A stretch of DNA of 64,000 bases from Azospirillaceae bacterium (GCA_031291675.1 JARLIO010000070.1:1-64000), one strand, 5' to 3'. Shown: positions 43,321 through 52,817, counted from the stretch's first letter. Translations and numbers: made by a program. The notes: generated by a model from the sequence alone, not told the origin.

Positions 43321-44148
43321 TCAACCGGCAGCAAAATCGTCAGAGACGGGCGATGGCGCCTCACCGAGGGGGATCACCAGCGGTGCGCCCGAAACCGGAT
43401 CGGTGATGATGCAGCAGCGCAATCCGAACACCTGTTCCACGAAATCCGCCGAGACCAGCGCGGCGGGCGTGCCCTGCGCGATGATGCGGCCGTCGCGCAG
43501 CGCGACCACATGATCGGCATAGCGAAACGCCTGGTTCAGATCATGCAGCACGGCAACCAAGGTCCGGCCATGGTGCCGGTTCAACCGACGCATCAGCTCC
43601 AGCACCTCAATCTGGTGGGCGATGTCGAGGAAACTCGTCGGTTCGTCCAGCAACAGCAAGGGTGTCTGTTGCGCCAGGACCAGGGCAATCCAGACCCGCT
43701 GGCGCTGGCCACCGGACAGCGCATCGACCGGGCGATCCGCCAGGTCCGTGATGCCGGTCGCGGCCAACGCCTCGGTGACCGCTGTCTGGTCCTGCGACGA
43801 CCAGCGCCGCATCAACCCGTGATGCGGGAAACGCCCGCGGGCGACCAGCTCAGCCACCAGGATCCCGTCCGGCGCCGCCGAGAATTGGGGCAGCATGCCA
43901 AGCCGGCGCGCCACCTCCCGGGTGCCATAAGTCGCGATCGCCATGCCATCGAGAAAAACGGCCCCTTCGCTTGGTTTGGTGATCCGCGCCAGGGCTCTCA
44001 GCAAGGTCGATTTACCGCAGGCGTTCGGCCCGATGATGACCGTGAAGCGACCGTCGGGGATGTCGAGCGACAGATTTTCTGAGACGATCCGATCGCGATA
44101 GCCGATCGTGATCCGGCGCGCGGCAAGGCGGCTCTGGTCTGTGGGCAT
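43321..44148 (-). CDS. Iron-siderophore ABC transporter ATP-binding protein (FecE type)
   Basis: The 275-residue protein has Walker A GPNACGKSTLLRAL, signature LSGGQRQRVWIALVL and Walker B LLLLDEPTSFLD, with the FecE/FepC-like ending FGLRCCIITDPVSGAPLVIP. It powers ferric-siderophore import through the two upstream permeases. The start at 44148 shares its A with the preceding stop (TGATG), indicating coupling; an in-frame ATG nine bases earlier is also possible. Confidence 0.92.
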   Translation of the reverse strand: MPTDQSRLAARRITIGYRDRIVSENLSLDIPDGRFTVIIGPNACGKSTLLRALARITKPSEGAVFLDGMAIATYGTREVARRLGMLPQFSAAPDGILVAELVARGRFPHHGLMRRWSSQDQTAVTEALAATGITDLADRPVDALSGGQRQRVWIALVLAQQTPLLLLDEPTSFLDIAHQIEVLELMRRLNRHHGRTLVAVLHDLNQAFRYADHVVALRDGRIIAQGTPAALVSADFVEQVFGLRCCIITDPVSGAPLVIPLGEAPSPVSDDFAAG

Positions 44149-45164
44149 CAGCCGCATCCCCCGGTTCGGCGTGTCAACAGGACGACGAGATAGACGCCCC
44201 CGATCGCGCCGGTGATCAGCCCGACCGGAATCTGAAACGGTGCCATCAGATGCTGCGCCAGGAAATCGCTCACGATCAGCAGCACGGCCCCCATGATGGC
44301 CACCGGAACGACCCCGGGGTCGCCGGGGCGCACCAGCCCCCGGGCCAGAGGACCGGCGGCCAGGGCCAGAAAATGGATCGGCCCGGCGAGCGCCGTCGCC
44401 AATGCGGCAAGACCGAGGCCGACGCCCATCAGGACCAACCGGCTGCGCCGCGCGGAGAGTCCGAGCCCGACGGCCAGATCATCCCCTATCTCCAGCATTT
44501 TGAGCCCGGGCCAAAGCAGGCCGGCGCACAGCAGCAGAACCACAATGCCCGGAGCCAGGATCGTGACCTGTGACCAGGACACGCCGTTGAGACTGCCGAA
44601 CAGCCAGGTTTTGGCCGCCTCGGCTCTCTCCAGTTCGGCGCGCGTCACCAGATATTCATTGAACGCCATCAGCATCGCGCTGAGCGCGACCCCGGACAGA
44701 ATGAAACGATCGCCCGTCAGGCCGCGGCGCAGCGCCAGAAGATAGACCAGAGCCGCGGCGGCGAAGCCGCCGATGACCGAGCCCAACGCGGTGGCCAGGC
44801 CGGATTGTCCAAGCACCACGATGGTCGCCAGCGCCCCGGTTGCCGAACCGGTGGTGAAGCCGATGATGTCCGGGCTGGCGAGTGGATTGCGGCACAGACT
44901 CTGGAAAATGGCGCCAGCCACGCCGAATCCGGCACCGACACAGAGCGAAGCAACGATGCGCGGCAGGCGCAAACCGACGACGACGAGTTGCCCGATATCG
45001 TCCGACCGCCCCCACAGGATTTCCCCGATCTGAGCGACGCTGAGGGCGTAGCTGCCCGTCAGCAAGCTCAGGACCGCGACGGCGAGAGCGACCGCGACCA
45101 ACACCCCGACAACCCTTGCGACCCGCCGATGCGCATGCCGAGCTGTGCCTTGGATCCCCATCAT
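44148..45164 (-). CDS. FecCD-family siderophore ABC permease, second subunit
   Basis: The 338-residue protein is a FecCD-family permease: GEILWGRSDDIGQLVVVGLRLPRI (quoted to residue 20: GEILWGRSDDIGQLVVVGLR), then GAIFQSLCRNPLASPDIIGF, GPIHFLALAAGPLARGLVRP and GLITGAIGGVYLVVLL. About nine to ten hydrophobic helices are seen. The start at 45164 overlaps the upstream permease stop by 4 nt; the frame runs further upstream in the shadow of that gene. It forms the channel with its partner. Confidence 0.92.
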   Translation of the reverse strand: MMGIQGTARHAHRRVARVVGVLVAVALAVAVLSLLTGSYALSVAQIGEILWGRSDDIGQLVVVGLRLPRIVASLCVGAGFGVAGAIFQSLCRNPLASPDIIGFTTGSATGALATIVVLGQSGLATALGSVIGGFAAAALVYLLALRRGLTGDRFILSGVALSAMLMAFNEYLVTRAELERAEAAKTWLFGSLNGVSWSQVTILAPGIVVLLLCAGLLWPGLKMLEIGDDLAVGLGLSARRSRLVLMGVGLGLAALATALAGPIHFLALAAGPLARGLVRPGDPGVVPVAIMGAVLLIVSDFLAQHLMAPFQIPVGLITGAIGGVYLVVLLTRRTGGCG

Positions 45165-46195
45165 GATCCGCCACCGCGCCGCCGGGTTACCAGCCAAAGC
45201 AGGAGGGGCGCCCCCATGAAGGCGGTGACGATTCCGGCCTCGATCTCTCCCGGCGGGGCAATCACCCGGCCCAGGATGTCGCCGACAACCAGCAGGCCGG
45301 CGCCGATCAGCACGGAATAGGGCAAAATCCAGCGCCAATCCGGACCAATCAAGAGACGCACCACATGCGGCACCACCAACCCGAGGAACGCGATGGGTCC
45401 GGCGACCGCCGTCGCCGTGCCACACAGGATGACGATCGCGACGAAAACCAGCGCGCGCATCCTGCCAACTGCCACGCCGAGGCTGTGAACCAGATCATCG
45501 CCCAGCGCCATCGCGTTCATCGCCCCACCCAGCGGCATCACCAGGGCCAAGGTCACCAGCACGCTGGCACCGATGACGCCGAACCCACCCGGTATCGCGC
45601 GGTTCAACGAGCCAACCACCCAAAACCGGTAGCTGTCGAACGTCGCGCTGTTCGACAAGGTCAGGACACCGATGCCGGCATGGATCGATGCCGAGATCGC
45701 CGCGCCACCCAGGACCAGGCGGACCTCCCCGGACCCCGGCGTACCGACGCGGTCGAGCGTCAGAACGCAGCCGGCCGCCAGTGCGGCGCCGAGCAGCGCG
45801 AGCCCGGTATCGTCGGAGAGCCCGCTGGCGCCGAAGAACGTGATCCCGAGCACGACGGCCAGCCCTGCCCCGGCATTCACGCCCAGCAGGCCCGGATCGG
45901 CGAGCGGATTGCGCGTCAAGGCCTGCATCAGGGCCCCCGCCGTGCCCAGCGCCGCGCCGACCCCGGCGCCCATCACGGTGCGCGGCACGCGAAGCTGCCA
46001 GACGATGACGGCATTCCGCCCGCCATCCGGATGCCAGAGCGCCTGCCAGACCGCACTCGGCGCCAATGCCTGGGCGCCGATTGCGAGGCTGGCCAGGACC
46101 GTAACCAGCAACAGGCCCGCCAGGGCCAGGAGTCCGGGGCCGCGCCAGCCGCACGGCAGCACGGCCGCCGTCTTCATCGGGGGGACCCTGGTCAT
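45161..46195 (-). CDS. FecCD-family siderophore ABC permease, first subunit
   Basis: The 344-residue protein has RVPRTVMGAGVGAALGTAGA, ALMQALTRNPLADPGLLGVN, GPIAFLGLVVPHVVRLLIG and a C-terminal GIVTAFMGAPLLLWLV, the standard FecCD/BtuC-family landmarks. It overlaps the next permease by 4 nt and starts one base after the stop of the binding-protein gene. It forms half of the ferric-siderophore channel in the inner membrane. Confidence 0.92.
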   Translation of the reverse strand: MTRVPPMKTAAVLPCGWRGPGLLALAGLLLVTVLASLAIGAQALAPSAVWQALWHPDGGRNAVIVWQLRVPRTVMGAGVGAALGTAGALMQALTRNPLADPGLLGVNAGAGLAVVLGITFFGASGLSDDTGLALLGAALAAGCVLTLDRVGTPGSGEVRLVLGGAAISASIHAGIGVLTLSNSATFDSYRFWVVGSLNRAIPGGFGVIGASVLVTLALVMPLGGAMNAMALGDDLVHSLGVAVGRMRALVFVAIVILCGTATAVAGPIAFLGLVVPHVVRLLIGPDWRWILPYSVLIGAGLLVVGDILGRVIAPPGEIEAGIVTAFMGAPLLLWLVTRRRGGGS

Positions 46196-46196
46196 G

Positions 46197-47237
46197 CTAG
46201 CGTGCCATCGTCGACATCAGGGTATCAAGGACCTCCCGCGCGGCGGTCGGGCCGGCGTTCAGGTAAAAGGCGTCGATATCCACCGCCACGGCATGGTGGG
46301 CCTGCACCGCGGACAAGGTCGGCCACAGCGGCGCCGCGGTCAGTTCGGCGACCGCAGCACCGCGCCCGGCATAAAAAATCCAGTCGGCGTCCACGGCGTC
46401 GATCAATTCGGGGCTGATGTCCCGCGACGTCTGCTGAAAGCGCTGGCTCGGCGGCCGGGCCAGGCCGAGTTCCTCGGCAATGCCACCGGTGAAGGACGCT
46501 ATGCCGAAAATGCGGGTGCGGCCGGCGGTCGCCAAGGGAAACGACACGCTTGGTGCCTGACCTTGGCCTCGTGCCGCGAAGCCTGCGGCGTCGCTGTGAA
46601 ACCGATCGAGGAACGCCTGAGCCTGCTGTCGCCGACCGACCGCGCTGGCAATCAGCAGAAAATCAACCTGCCAATTGACGCCGGTGCCCCGGGTCACGAC
46701 GGTGGGCGCGATCCGCGCATACCGGTCATAGACATCCTGCTTGATAATCGTGTTGTTCATCAGGATCAGGTCCGGACGCAACTGGGCGATCGCCTCGATA
46801 TCCTGATTGGCGCGGGTGCCGAGATCGGCCATCGCATCGAGCTGAACGCGCCATTGCGGAAACCGTGTCGCGAGATACGGTGCATAGAGCGCCCCGCCCT
46901 CGACGCGCGTCGCACCGGCGGGCACGATGCCCAGGGTCAGCAACGCGTCGAGTTGTCCCGTGGACAGCACCGCGATACGCCGGGGTGGCGCCGTGATGAT
47001 GGCCTCGCCATTGTGATGCCGGACGATGCGGGGAAAGACACCATCGGCCAGATCGCTACCGAAAGGACCGAGGTCGCGCGGTGATACCGGCGCCGCCGCA
47101 ATGGTACCCGGCTGCGCCGTCTCGGCCCCGGTGGCCACGACGAGCAGCAGGCAAAGAACCGCCGACAGGGTCAAACCCCGCCGACAGGATCGTGCGGCCG
47201 CGGTCCGGCCTTTGTTGTTGGTCGGCATCCGCGTCAC
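46197..47237 (-). CDS. Iron-siderophore periplasmic binding protein (FecB/FhuD-like)
   Basis: The 346-residue protein has a basic N-terminus and a hydrophobic export signal (about 20-42, LTLSAVLCLLLVVATGAETA). It contains RRIAVLSTGQLDALLTLGIVPAGA, IEAIAQLRPDLILMNNTI, and a late VDADWIFYAG region, the class III binding-protein fold used for ferric siderophores. It passes the ligand from the outer-membrane receptor to the FecCD-type permeases. The start at 47237 overlaps the receptor gene's stop by 4 nt; an ATG nine bases later is an alternative. Confidence 0.9.
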   Translation of the reverse strand: MTRMPTNNKGRTAAARSCRRGLTLSAVLCLLLVVATGAETAQPGTIAAAPVSPRDLGPFGSDLADGVFPRIVRHHNGEAIITAPPRRIAVLSTGQLDALLTLGIVPAGATRVEGGALYAPYLATRFPQWRVQLDAMADLGTRANQDIEAIAQLRPDLILMNNTIIKQDVYDRYARIAPTVVTRGTGVNWQVDFLLIASAVGRRQQAQAFLDRFHSDAAGFAARGQGQAPSVSFPLATAGRTRIFGIASFTGGIAEELGLARPPSQRFQQTSRDISPELIDAVDADWIFYAGRGAAVAELTAAPLWPTLSAVQAHHAVAVDIDAFYLNAGPTAAREVLDTLMSTMAR

Positions 47238-49387
47238 CAGCGATAGAACAGGGTCGCGAAAACGGCGCGCCCCGTGCCGTAGGAACAGGCGACACTCCGC
47301 GTACAGGCCGCATAGATCGTGCGGTCGGTCACGTTGGTTCCATTGACCTGGAGGCGCCAGCGATCAAAGTCGGCGTGGCTGTTGAGGTCGAACACCATCT
47401 GGCTCGGAACCTTGAAACTATTCGGATCACTGCCCTCGGTGTCGCCGTTGTAGCGCACCCCGCCACCGAAACCGAAGCTCAAGCGTTCGTCGAGCGACCA
47501 GGTCTTGTCGAGATAGAGCGAAGCCATCTGGCTGGGGATTGCCACGGGCCGGTTGCCAACTTCGTCCGCGAGATTGCTGCGTGTGATCCGCGGATCCTGA
47601 AAGGTCAGCGCCGCGATGAAGTTGATCTGTTTGCCCAAACTGCCAAGCGCTTCGAACTCGACACCGCGGCTGCGGATCTCGCCCGTCTCGACATTGTAAC
47701 TCGTATTGCTCGGGTCGGGCGTCAGGACGTTCTGCTGGCGCAGATCATAGGCCGCCGCGGATAACAGCAAGTCGCGGCCCGTCGGCTGAAACTTGATGCC
47801 GGCCTCGACCTGCGAGCCGGTCAACGGATCAAAGGGCGTTCCCTGGATATCGGTTCCGTTCTGCGGCTGGAACGACGTGGCATAGGAAATGTAGGGCGAC
47901 ACCCCGATCGGGAAGGCATAGAGCAGCGCCGTGCGATAGGTGAAGGCACTCGGGCTGGAGGCCGTTGTCGCGTTCGTCCTGTTGTTGGCGAGGTCACTGC
48001 TGGTGAAATCCTCGCGGCCCGTCAGAGTCAGGCGCCAATTGCCAAAGCCGATCTGGTCCTGGGCGTAGATCCCGGTTTGCAACATCGTCTGGTTGGTATT
48101 GGTGGTATTTGCGTAGGCCGGCCAGGTAATCGGCCTGTAAACCGGATTGAAGACATCGATTGACGGCGCGGTGCCCTGCCCGCGCCGCAACGCCAGAAAC
48201 TGTGACGAAAAATCGACGCCGGTCAGGATGTCGTGTGTCAAGGGGCCGGTCTCAAACTTGTATTCGGACTGGTTGTCCATCGAGAGGTTGTTGTACGTCG
48301 AGGATTGCCGCAATGCCTGGCGCGTCAGCGTCCGGTTATCGGCCAGGAAAGCGACGGCTGTCACATAGCGGTAATTGAGATCGAGATGCGCAAAGCGCAG
48401 AGTCTGGCGCAACGTCCAGTTTGGCGCGAGGTGATGCTCGATCTCATAACCCACCGATGCCTGCTGCTTGGAATAGACATCGTAGTTGGGATCGCTGTTG
48501 AGAAAATCGCGCGATATCTTGCCATTGGGATTGTCCAGCACGGTCCCAACCGCCGGAAGAAACTGCGACGAAGAGCCCGCGTCGATCTGCATGTAGCTTG
48601 CCAACAGGGTGACCGTCGTGTCCTCGCCAATCCATTTGAGCGACGGCGCGACGTAAACCCGGTCGTTCTTGATGTTACGGAACTCGGTATCGGCATTGCG
48701 CGCCAGACCATTGAGGCGCCACAGGATCGTGCCATCCTGGTTCAGCGCGCCACCCAGGTCGGCGGTACCCTGGGCGCGATTGAACGAGCCGGTCTGCACC
48801 GACATCTCATTGACCTGATCGGGCCGCGGCACCTTGCTGACGCCATCAATGATGCCGCCGAGGCTGCCGCCGCCATAGAGGGCCGAGCTGGCGCCGCGTA
48901 GAACTTCAAGCCGCTCCAGACCGTAGGGTTCCAGGTCGAAGGTTTGCGACGCGGCTGCCGCGGGAAGACGTAACCCGTCCAGATAGGTATCCGCCGCAAA
49001 GCCTCTGATGGAACCACCATAGCCACGCGGATCGTCGCGCGAACCATAATCCGTGACGCCTGCGCTATAACGCAGTGCGCTGGCGACGCTTTGGGCGTTC
49101 TGGGTACTCAGCCGATCCTGCCCCATGACCGTCACCGCCTGAGGCGTCTCGATCAGATCCGTGGCGGTCTTGGTGGCTGAGCGGTTGGCCTTCGCGACGA
49201 AACCCGCGACCGGACCCGCCGCATTGTCCTCGGTCCGGGTCACCTCGACGGGCGGCAGGACGATGGGGTCTGACGCCGACGGTGCTTCCTCGGCCAGGGC
49301 CCGGCCGGGCGCCATCGCCCAGCCAGCGCCGACGATCAGCGGGACGGCCGCGACACGGTGCAGATGCCGCCGCAAAGATTGCTTCAT
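47234..49387 (-). CDS. TonB-dependent siderophore receptor
   Basis: The 717-residue protein has a signal peptide ending near ALAEEAPSA (about residue 30). The TonB-box-like stretch is IVLPPVEVTRTEDN, the plug begins LIETPQAVTVMGQDRLSTQN, and the 22-strand barrel ends with an aromatic residue (ATLFYRW). There is no extra N-terminal signalling domain, so it does not drive its own ECF system. It imports a ferric siderophore across the outer membrane and heads the operon of the binding protein, two permeases and ATPase. The start at 49387 has GAGGAAG upstream; the frame extends 204 bases further without support. Confidence 0.93.
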   Translation of the reverse strand: MKQSLRRHLHRVAAVPLIVGAGWAMAPGRALAEEAPSASDPIVLPPVEVTRTEDNAAGPVAGFVAKANRSATKTATDLIETPQAVTVMGQDRLSTQNAQSVASALRYSAGVTDYGSRDDPRGYGGSIRGFAADTYLDGLRLPAAAASQTFDLEPYGLERLEVLRGASSALYGGGSLGGIIDGVSKVPRPDQVNEMSVQTGSFNRAQGTADLGGALNQDGTILWRLNGLARNADTEFRNIKNDRVYVAPSLKWIGEDTTVTLLASYMQIDAGSSSQFLPAVGTVLDNPNGKISRDFLNSDPNYDVYSKQQASVGYEIEHHLAPNWTLRQTLRFAHLDLNYRYVTAVAFLADNRTLTRQALRQSSTYNNLSMDNQSEYKFETGPLTHDILTGVDFSSQFLALRRGQGTAPSIDVFNPVYRPITWPAYANTTNTNQTMLQTGIYAQDQIGFGNWRLTLTGREDFTSSDLANNRTNATTASSPSAFTYRTALLYAFPIGVSPYISYATSFQPQNGTDIQGTPFDPLTGSQVEAGIKFQPTGRDLLLSAAAYDLRQQNVLTPDPSNTSYNVETGEIRSRGVEFEALGSLGKQINFIAALTFQDPRITRSNLADEVGNRPVAIPSQMASLYLDKTWSLDERLSFGFGGGVRYNGDTEGSDPNSFKVPSQMVFDLNSHADFDRWRLQVNGTNVTDRTIYAACTRSVACSYGTGRAVFATLFYRW

Positions 49388-49417
49388 TGATGATCTTCCT
49401 CGGTGCCACAACAAGAG

Positions 49418-49442
49418 AATGCGACTGCGCCTCATTCGCATT
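49418..49442. promoter_or_regulatory. Candidate Fur-type operator near TonB receptor start
   Basis: AATGCGA (49418-49424) and TCGCATT (49436-49442) form a perfect inverted repeat, 31-55 bases before the receptor ATG. A/T-containing hexamers arranged as inverted repeats upstream of siderophore genes are typical of Fur boxes. Binding by Fur is an inference; alphaproteobacteria may use Irr or RirA instead. Confidence 0.45.
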
Positions 49443-49597
49443 ATCAGGTCAAAAAAAGCCGCTGAAGGCGCCGTTTGAGCCATCGCCGACGGACACGCTG
49501 AGCCCCAGGGGCGGCGTCGCCCGCCGGTCGAGCCGCCCGCGACGAGCCGGGTTTGACGATGATGCGAAACGCCCCCTTTGGACCAAAACATGCGAAT

Positions 49598-49610
49598 GCG
49601 AATAATTCGC
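49598..49610. promoter_or_regulatory. Second candidate iron-regulator palindrome
   Basis: GCGAAT-A-ATTCGC is a perfect 6-bp palindrome around one base, about 210 bases before the receptor start. It shares the TGCGAAT element with the first site, which supports a common binding protein. It could also belong to an upstream promoter for the same operon. Confidence 0.4.
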
Positions 49611-50007
49611 GTTCTCTACATTCACCTTTTCATCCCCTGCATTCATTTCTACATGCAACAGCCAGATCACCTATCACAACATAATTGCACAATACGAGCC
49701 AGGATATCGCAGTATTTCGCCATTATTGCAGATCATACGAAGCACCGCACAAACACAGAACCTCATCATTTCTGCGCATAGACATCTCTATACGGTCGTT
49801 AATCTGACGTAAAGTGAAAATATGCGCGCACATCGACCGGAATTTTTGCCAGTCGCCCGACGGGTCATTCGACGGTGCGCGGCAAGCAGGACCCGGACCC
49901 GCCGCATCGCCCGGCGACAGACAGCGATGGCGCCATCGCTTCGATGACCCTCTATCCGCCGTTCCTGACAACCGTCACACCCGTCGCCGACCGGGTTGTC
50001 CCCGCCC

Positions 50008-50826
50008 TCAGTGGCGCATCAGGATCGGCAGATCCGCGTGAGCGAGCATATAGCGGGTCACACCGCCCAGGACCGCTTCGCGCCACGGGCTATGGCTATA
50101 GGCCCCCATCACCAGCAGGTCAGCATCCAGGGCATGGGCCTGCGCCAGCAATTCCGCGCCGAAGATGCCCGGGCCGATCGGCAGCACATGAAGCGTCGCC
50201 GCAATATCATGCTCGGCGAGGATCGCCGGCAGCCGCGGCTCGGGATCCCCCGAGCGCACGCCGACCAGCACCTGCACCTGACGAGCCTTCGACAGCAGCC
50301 GCACGGCCGCGAGAACCGAACGGACGGTCCGCTTGTCGTCGCGCCAGGCAATCGCAACCCGCTCACCAAAAGGCAGCCCGGGACCAGGGGGAACAACCAG
50401 AACCGGCCGGTCCGTCGCGAACAGGCCGGCGCGCAGTTCCAGCCGGTCGTCCCCGCCGCCGCGTCCCATCTGAGGGCCGAAAACCAGGAAATCGGCCCTT
50501 TGTCCCCACGCCGTGACCAACGGTGCGGCAAGCCCGTCGAGATCGGCCCAATCGACCATGACCCCGGGCGCTCGCGCCGTCACCGCCCAGTCATCGAACG
50601 ACCGGCGCAGGGCAGAAACCCGCGCACCCTCACGGTCGCGAATCGCCGCGACCTGGTGCCGGGTCAGAATTTCCTCGGTCGGCAGGATCGTTGATTCGGG
50701 CGGCATGCGGATCGCAATCACATTGATCCGGGCACTTCCCATCAGATCGGCCAGATTGCGAGCCGCAGCCAGCGTCAGGCCGGCGACATCCGGATGATCA
50801 AGCAGAACAAGGACCACGCCGCACAT
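50008..50826 (-). CDS. Universal stress protein (tandem Usp-type)
   Basis: The 272-residue protein is long enough for two Usp domains. The N-terminal half is degenerate, and the C-terminal half is clear: GERVAIAWRDDKRTVRSVLA, then LVMGAYSHSPWREAVLGGVTRYML, quoted as LVMGAYSHSPW and REAVLGGVTRYML. This matches the G-x2-G-x9-G-S/T ATP-binding pattern with Thr in the last position. Its cellular role is unspecified stress adaptation. The start at 50826 has GAGGGGA upstream; the frame extends 23 residues further without a ribosome site. It is monocistronic. Confidence 0.85.
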   Translation of the reverse strand: MCGVVLVLLDHPDVAGLTLAAARNLADLMGSARINVIAIRMPPESTILPTEEILTRHQVAAIRDREGARVSALRRSFDDWAVTARAPGVMVDWADLDGLAAPLVTAWGQRADFLVFGPQMGRGGGDDRLELRAGLFATDRPVLVVPPGPGLPFGERVAIAWRDDKRTVRSVLAAVRLLSKARQVQVLVGVRSGDPEPRLPAILAEHDIAATLHVLPIGPGIFGAELLAQAHALDADLLVMGAYSHSPWREAVLGGVTRYMLAHADLPILMRH

Positions 50827-51035
50827 TTTCCGTCCCCTCACCGCAGCCCTGGAGACAGGCCGTTCGCGGTCATCGGTCGCGCGGCAGGCGGCCACCAGCG
50901 GTTGGCCCCGACCTCACGCCACACCCGCACCACACCCCCAAGGATACGCCCGAAACCGCGCCGCAGCCATGGGGCAATGATACCGACCCACGAGGAGCAA
51001 AACCGGTGGAAGCTTTCGAAGCGGCGCGAGGCGGA

Positions 51036-52403
51036 CTACGGCTTTTGCGCCGCCAACGCACGGGCCGCTGTCAACAGCGCAACCGTGGGATAGCCGTCGG
51101 CCGGCTGGTGGCACGCCAGTTGGAGGGTCCGGATGGCCGCACGGGTTTTCTTGCCGATCTGGCCATCGGCACCGCCCGGATCATGGCCCAGGTCGATCAG
51201 AAGGTTTTGCAGTGCAATAACATCCTGTGGCTGCAACGGGTCGGCATCGGTCGGCCGGGGGCCGGCGAAGGGCGGAGCCCCCGCGATGCGGTCGGCCAGC
51301 AGACCGACCGCCAGGGCATAACTCAATGATGAGTTCCAGGTCGTGATGATCTGGAAATTGTCGAACGTCAAAAACGCCGGACCGCGATAGCCCATCGGCA
51401 GCAGAATCGCGCCGCGACCCTCGCTGGGCAGAGCCTGCCCGTCGCTGGCCACCACGCCCATCGCGACCCATTCCGCCAGTGGTTTCTGGATCGACATATC
51501 GGCGATCTGCCATGGGAAATCGGCGGGCAAACGAACCAGTGTGCCCCAGGATTGGCCGTGCCGCCAGCCAAGCCTGGCCAGATAGTTCGCCGCCGAGGCC
51601 AACGCCGTTTCCGGATCGCCCCAAATGTCCTTGCGCCCGGTGCCGGCCACGTCGACGGCATAGGACAGGAAGGTCGAGGGCATGAATTGAAAATTCCCCA
51701 TCGCCCCGGCCCAGGATCCGACCATTTGCGCCGGATCCGCCGCGCCGCTGTCGGCAATCCGCAACGCATTCATCAATTCGGTGCGGAAGAACGAGGCCCG
51801 TCGACCGTCAAAGGCCAGGGTGGCCAGGGAGCGGAACACGTTGTTCTTGCCCATATTGCTGCCGAAATTGGTCTCCATGCCCCAGAAGGCGGCCAGGAAT
51901 CGCGCATCGACCCCGTAACGCTCCTCAATCCGCGCCAGCGGTACGCGATATTGCTCCAGGATGTTGCGGGCCTTGGCCACCCGATCGCGGGTCACCGAAC
52001 GATCGAGATAGTCCAGGAATGACAGGGTCGATTCCGGTTGGCGGCGATCCTTTTCGATGACGCCAGGATCCACGGTGAGACCACCGAGCGCTCGCTCCAC
52101 TGTTTCGCGCCGAATGCCGGCCTGGACCGCCTGGTCGGCGAAGGCGGCGAGCCAGACCTCGAACCCTTGTTCATCCGGAGCGGCGGGCCGCGACGGGATC
52201 CCCGGTACCGGTCCTTCACCCGATCCCCCCGCTGACGGCGCGCCCGCGGGCACCACCAGAGCCGGTCCGCCCGACGCGATCGGGGGGACCACCGGCGCCG
52301 AACCCGGCGCCGGCCCCGGCGCCCCGGCACAGGCGGGTACGACCAGGGAGACAACAACCGTTATCGCAAGCGAGGACACCGTGCGGAGAATTCGATTAAT
52401 CAC
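51036..52403 (-). CDS. Lytic murein transglycosylase, MltB-like, with peptidoglycan-binding domain
   Basis: The 455-residue protein starts with GTG at 52403, with GGAAG upstream. It has a lipoprotein-like signal (SLAITVVVSLVVPAC, Cys near residue 26), a Pro/Gly/Ala-rich linker, then the SLT_2 domain. The latter has the catalytic Glu in FLAAFWGMETNFGSNMG and downstream GAMGNFQFMPSTFLSYAVD and ASAANYLARLGW. The C-terminal ~60 residues (LQPQDVIALQNLLIDLGHDP, GKKTRAAIRTLQ) are a peptidoglycan-binding domain. It cleaves the MurNAc-GlcNAc bond to 1,6-anhydro ends. It appears monocistronic. Confidence 0.92.
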   Translation of the reverse strand: MINRILRTVSSLAITVVVSLVVPACAGAPGPAPGSAPVVPPIASGGPALVVPAGAPSAGGSGEGPVPGIPSRPAAPDEQGFEVWLAAFADQAVQAGIRRETVERALGGLTVDPGVIEKDRRQPESTLSFLDYLDRSVTRDRVAKARNILEQYRVPLARIEERYGVDARFLAAFWGMETNFGSNMGKNNVFRSLATLAFDGRRASFFRTELMNALRIADSGAADPAQMVGSWAGAMGNFQFMPSTFLSYAVDVAGTGRKDIWGDPETALASAANYLARLGWRHGQSWGTLVRLPADFPWQIADMSIQKPLAEWVAMGVVASDGQALPSEGRGAILLPMGYRGPAFLTFDNFQIITTWNSSLSYALAVGLLADRIAGAPPFAGPRPTDADPLQPQDVIALQNLLIDLGHDPGGADGQIGKKTRAAIRTLQLACHQPADGYPTVALLTAARALAAQKP

Positions 52404-52717
52404 GTTCAGCTTCCATCGAACGAAACACCGCGACCCGATCGCGCGCGGGATCGCGCCGCGACGATAGCACGGACAACGACGCCGCACGAAGCCCGGCAAG
52501 TTTTGCCAACGACCGGGCAAAAACTTCACCCCCGCCGGACGCCCGGCGGCCGCTCACCCCCCGCTTCTGGCTTCCCGACACGAAATTAGCGCCACCAGGG
52601 GGAAATCCTTGCCGACATCGCGCCAGTGCGCGGCGGAAATTTTGACCGACCGGCAGAATTTTCCGGGTGACATCAGCCCCCTCCCACCAACGCCCTTGAA
52701 AAACAAGCGAAAATTAT
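52404..52717. other. Gene-free upstream region of the sigma-54-dependent gene
   Basis: No gene is recognised in these bases. A sigma-54 promoter needs an upstream activator site, usually a palindrome 80-200 bp away; no repeat stood out by eye. The region also contains the promoter of the divergent transglycosylase gene. Confidence 0.35.
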
Positions 52718-52732
52718 TGGCACACCCCTTGC
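52718..52732 (+). promoter_or_regulatory. Sigma-54 (RpoN) promoter
   Basis: TGGCAC-N5-TTGC (52718-52723 and 52729-52732) matches the -24/-12 consensus exactly, with correct spacing and the preceding T (TTGGCAC) and following T (TTGCT). Transcription would start about 12 bases downstream, near 52744, leaving a leader of about 74 nt before the ATG at 52818. It needs an enhancer-binding activator. Confidence 0.8.
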
Positions 52733-52752
52733 TTATAGCAGTGAAGCGGAAT

Positions 52753-52775
52753 TGCCCGGTTTTCAAAATCGGGCA
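52753..52775 (+). repeat. 10-bp hairpin in the 5' leader of the Ser/Thr-rich gene
   Basis: TGCCCGGTTT pairs with AAATCGGGCA (ten pairs, one of them G-T) around a 3-base loop, within the predicted leader just after the transcription start. No T-run follows, so it is not a terminator. It could protect the mRNA 5' end or be bound by a regulator. Confidence 0.55.
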
Positions 52776-52817
52776 GCACCACACACGGCCACAATCTAAA
52801 AGATGAAGGAGGTCGCA

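Larger units (their letters stand above)
49388..50007. other. Gene-free, relatively AT-rich region upstream of siderophore operon
   Basis: These 620 bases contain the promoter region of the siderophore operon with two candidate iron-regulator sites near its left end. The segment from about 49610 to 49820 is much richer in A/T than the surroundings. No reading frame with a credible start and codon bias, and no RNA gene, is recognised. Confidence 0.45.
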
